From the NCBI RefSeq assembly GCF_023159225.1, contig NC_063161.1, forward strand, positions 6,591,295-6,655,294: a stretch of DNA of 64,000 bases. Direction: 5' to 3'. The notes beneath the pieces are model-generated. The model worked only from the letters and a program-made list of their open reading frames with translations, was not told where the DNA came from and made no database searches. Every line of letters begins with the position of its first letter. Position 1 is the first letter of the stretch. The position numbers and the translations under genes were made by a program. This document shows positions 61,115-64,000 of this stretch, piece after piece. The stretch is from Perognathus longimembris pacificus. Its lineage: Eukaryota; Chordata; Mammalia; Rodentia; Heteromyidae.

Positions 61115-61457
61115 TTAAGGCTCAACCCCAGTGGCCGATACGTAGGATCCTAGCTCTTCAAGAGGCCAAGATCCGGAGGATCACAGTTCAAGGCCAGCCT
61201 AGGCAAACATGTCCAGGAGACCCCCGTCTCCAACGAACTAGCAAAACGGTGGAAGTGGAGTCGGGGTTCAAGTGGTAGAACATTAGTAGCCTTGAGCAAA
61301 AAAGGCAGGTGAGAGCATGCAGCCTGGAGTTCAAGCCCCAGTGCGCACACACACGCACACGCACACACACACGCACACGCACACACACGCACACGCACAC
61401 GCACACGCACACGCACACACACACGCGCACACACACACACGCACACGCACACGCACA
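61115..61457 (+). repeat. Composite SINE with (CACACG)n tail
   Basis: CAGTGGCCGATACGTAGGATC is followed by the tRNA-like half GTTCAAGTGGTAGAAC and GAGTTCAAGCCCC. A CACACG-type array of about 110 bp (61346-61457) with Z-DNA potential follows. Confidence 0.85.
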
Positions 61458-62564
61458 GCGAACTGACGAGAAGAAGAAGGATGCTATTGTACACATTTGT
61501 GATTGCCCGGGTCACATGTTACAAGGAAGTTGGGGTGCTGTGGCCTCAGACACCTTCCTAAGTAAGGAGGGAATCCTGGGGGCCCCCCTGAGGAAGTGAC
61601 ACCTCGCGCCTGCAGTGAGCCTTGTCCTAGGGTCGCCCCCCACACACAGTGCTGAGCAGCCGGGAGCCTCCGGACCGCCTCTCCCTCTCGCCTCCGTGGC
61701 CCAGGCCTGCCTGGCAGCCGGGAAGCAGCGGAGCTGGGGGGCCACTTCCGGTCTGTGGCCCGGGAGGAGGCACCCCTCGGCACCAGCTCGAAGCCATTCA
61801 CGCTTGGCCAGCAGCCAGGCCGCCATCTTGTCTTGGCTGGCTCTGGTGCCAACCCAGGGGCTCCTCCACCCTCCACCTCAGCAAAGCCATGACGTCATTT
61901 CCAGATAGGGAAACTGAGGCCTGGAGGAAGGATCAAGTGGAGAGCCAGGAGGCCCACCTACCCCGCACGGCCGGGGCGCCTCTCCAGGGGCTGCCCACCC
62001 CTGAGGGTGCATCTCCTGGTCTGGAACCCCAGCCATGCCTCACTGGGGAGTGGAGGGGTGAGCCGCCGCCCCGCCTCCCTGGAACCCACCCAGCCACTGC
62101 CGGTGGCCGCAGGCTTATCACCTGATCTACCCTGAGCCGATGCTTCTGGACATTTCTCCGCTCCCAGGGGCAACGGGCGGGCGTTGGCACTTCCTGCCAC
62201 TCTGCCTGGCTGATCAGAGAGGCCCAGTTTTCTCCTGAGCTCAGGGCTTTGCTCTTCCAGAAACCCAGCCACGGGCCTTACATAAGCCCAGGAGTCTCGA
62301 CGGACCCCGTCACGCCGGACACCCGGGCAGCTCCGGCTCTTCCCAGTGCCCGTGACCCCCGGTGCCGGGCACTCACCGGGGCTCCTGAGGCCCGGGGCGG
62401 CCTCTGCTCTGGCTGTCACCCCTCGCTGAGTCCCCCACCCCCGTCCCTCCACCTCCCCTTCCCACGCCCAGCCTCAGCCCTCAGGGCAGCAGAGGATAGA
62501 GAGACTCCCCCTCCCCCCCCCCACTGCCGCCCCCCCCTGCCCCTCCCCCAGTCCTGGTTTTATA

Positions 62565-62755
62565 GCTCCATGATGTGGTGTTTGTCTGTCTGCTCAACCT
62601 GTGAGCGAGCAGACATTGGGGCCTGGAACATTCCCATTCCCCGCTGTATTCCTCCCCGCTCTGCCCACCCCCCCCCCGCCAGTGCCTGGAACAGCGACCG
62701 GAACATACGAGGTGCGCAGTAAAGAGTCGTGGAGTGCATGAATAAAAGTGCCGGC
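62565..62755 (+). repeat. L2/MIR-like 3' end fragment
   Basis: AGTGCCTGGAACAGCGACC, followed by GAGGTGCGCAGTAAAGAG and GCATGAATAAAAG, resembles the common L2/MIR end (cctggcacatagtaggtgctcaataaa). Old and diverged. Confidence 0.5.
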
Positions 62756-63451
62756 GAGTGAAGACACAAGGAGCATGGTGGGAAGGGAGAGAAGAATACC
62801 TGGCGCTCTCGAAAGGAAGAGAGATGAAAGAGAAGAGCAAGAAGAATCCGGAGGGGCGCTCCTGGGTGACCCAGGGAAAAGGCACTCGGGGACAGCATGT
62901 GCAAAGGCCAGGAGGCTGGCACCTGCTTGGTGCATTCAAAGGACGCAAACAAGGCCGGTGAGGCTGAGCCTGGCGCAGAGGAAACGGCACTGGGGACTCA
63001 CGGGGCTCCCTACAAGTCCCCAAAGGAACCCAGCGCTGCTGCAAAGCCCCTGCCACCCCCAGGAGGGGAGAGCGGCAGGCTCTGGGCAGCTCCGGGCAGC
63101 GTCTCGGTCACCATCCTGGGCCGGGGCACCACCTGTGCGCTCCTTTGCTCCTCTCGCCCCTGCTGAAACCGGCCATGTGACTACTGTCATCTCCCCTTCG
63201 CTGTGGGAAAACACTGCCACCAACGCCACCGCCCCGGCCTCTCCCCACACCCGGAGCCCCACCACAGCCCTGAATCCCTCCTTCCCGCTGCGGCCCAGCC
63301 CCTGTCCTCCGCTGCCCCGGTGCCCTCGGGGACCAGTGGCCGGGCCCCAGCTCCCCGCTGCCTGCCTGCGACCGAGGCCAGGACACGGGTGATCAGGCTC
63401 ACGTCGGAGCTGTTGCATCCCTCTAGGGTGATCAGGCCTGATCCTGAGTGT

Positions 63452-63452
<1 letters not shown>

Positions 63453-63486
<34 letters not shown>
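63453..63486. repeat. (CA)n microsatellite
   Basis: About 16 CA units. Confidence 0.95.
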
Positions 63487-63487
<1 letters not shown>

Positions 63488-63755
63488 CCACCAGGTGGCA
63501 CGGCCGGAGCTACTGACCTTCATAACCTGGGCAAAAGCTCCGGGGCCTCTGCCCACCGTGCTAGGAACACCCGCTCCTGACCCCCACCCGCCCCCCGAGA
63601 GCCTGAGCTTCTCTCTGAGAGGCGGGGCCTCTTCCTGCCTGCTCGGGGCCTCGGCAGAGCCCTGAGCCTCGAGGGGAAGCACACGGACTCCCGAGGGCCA
63701 CAGCCTGAGTATGGAGGGACAGTGGGCCATCCCAGGCCTCCCTCTGCTATCACCA

Positions 63756-64000
63756 CACCGTCCTCACCACCACTGCCGCCAGCACCACCGTCAACGTTAT
63801 CACCACCACCATCTCCACCATCTCCACCAACATCAGCACCACCACCATCTCCACCACCACCATCATCACCACCACCACCACCATCTCCACCACCACCACC
63901 ATCTCCACTACCACCACTATCACCACCAACATCAGCACCACCACCACCATCACCACCACCACCACCACCACCACCATCTCCACCATCTCCACCATCACCA
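63756..64000. repeat. (CAC/CCA)n trinucleotide array, runs off window end
   Basis: ACCACC and CACCATCTC units repeat to the edge. The minus-strand open frame of Val and Met across it is a repeat artefact with no domain. Confidence 0.95.

Larger units (their letters stand above)
60769..64000. other. Region upstream of CACNA1I start codon
   Basis: Apart from SINE and simple repeats, this holds unique GC-rich sequence. I see no TATA box, no obvious second gene and no clear CpG island next to the start codon. The true promoter may lie here or beyond the window. Confidence 0.6.

Noticed and set aside
63750..63998. Minus-strand open frame of Val, Met and Glu residues
   Set aside because: It is a translation of the CAC/CCA simple repeat and has no start context, domain or complexity.
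1..64000. A novel multi-gene defence, biosynthetic or mobile system
   Set aside because: Only one gene with spliced exons is supported, and everything else is intronic or repeat DNA.

Overview
The window is mammalian nuclear DNA, most likely from a rodent. It carries the 5' half of one large gene on the minus strand: CACNA1I, encoding the T-type voltage-gated calcium channel alpha-1 subunit Cav3.3. The assignment rests on exon translations that match the Cav3.3 paralogue as I remember it, rather than Cav3.1 or Cav3.2. The rodent call rests on dozens of ID-like (tRNA-derived) SINEs, dimeric ID SINEs and 7SL/B1-tRNA composite SINEs. Their dimeric form suggests Castorimorpha/Geomyoidea, but that narrower placement is a weak guess.

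Layout, read in the gene's direction from high to low coordinates. Positions 60769-64000 lie upstream, contain repeats and possibly unannotated 5' sequence, and end in a CAC/CCA trinucleotide array. Coding exon 1 (60521-60747) carries the start codon. Intron 1 (16.2 kb) has minor-spliceosome AT-AC ends. Coding exons 2-8 (44344-15200) build domain I and the start of the I-II loop. Exons 9-13 (12829-5268) build the rest of that loop and domain II. Exons 14-16 (4884-2979) form the II-III loop. Exons 17-21 (2088-1) begin domain III. Exon 21 runs off the window within IIIS5. Each of the 21 exons was placed by splice site, phase and length. Together they give 3806 coding bases. That is one base short of a continuous frame, because exon 4 lacks one base in the IS3-S4 region.

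The encoded part holds the domain I and II selectivity-filter glutamates (T-L-E-G-W, T-Q-E-D-W), the S4 arginine ladders of domains I-III, the post-IS6 gating-brake region and a histidine-rich II-III loop. No second protein-coding gene, RNA gene, operon-like system, CRISPR array or intact mobile-element ORF could be supported. The unusual items are the AT-AC intron, a GC splice donor after exon 9, a weak donor after exon 19, the exon 4 frameshift, two GC-box minisatellites close to exons, nested young SINE insertions with clear target-site duplications, and several AT-rich non-repetitive islands that may be conserved regulatory elements.
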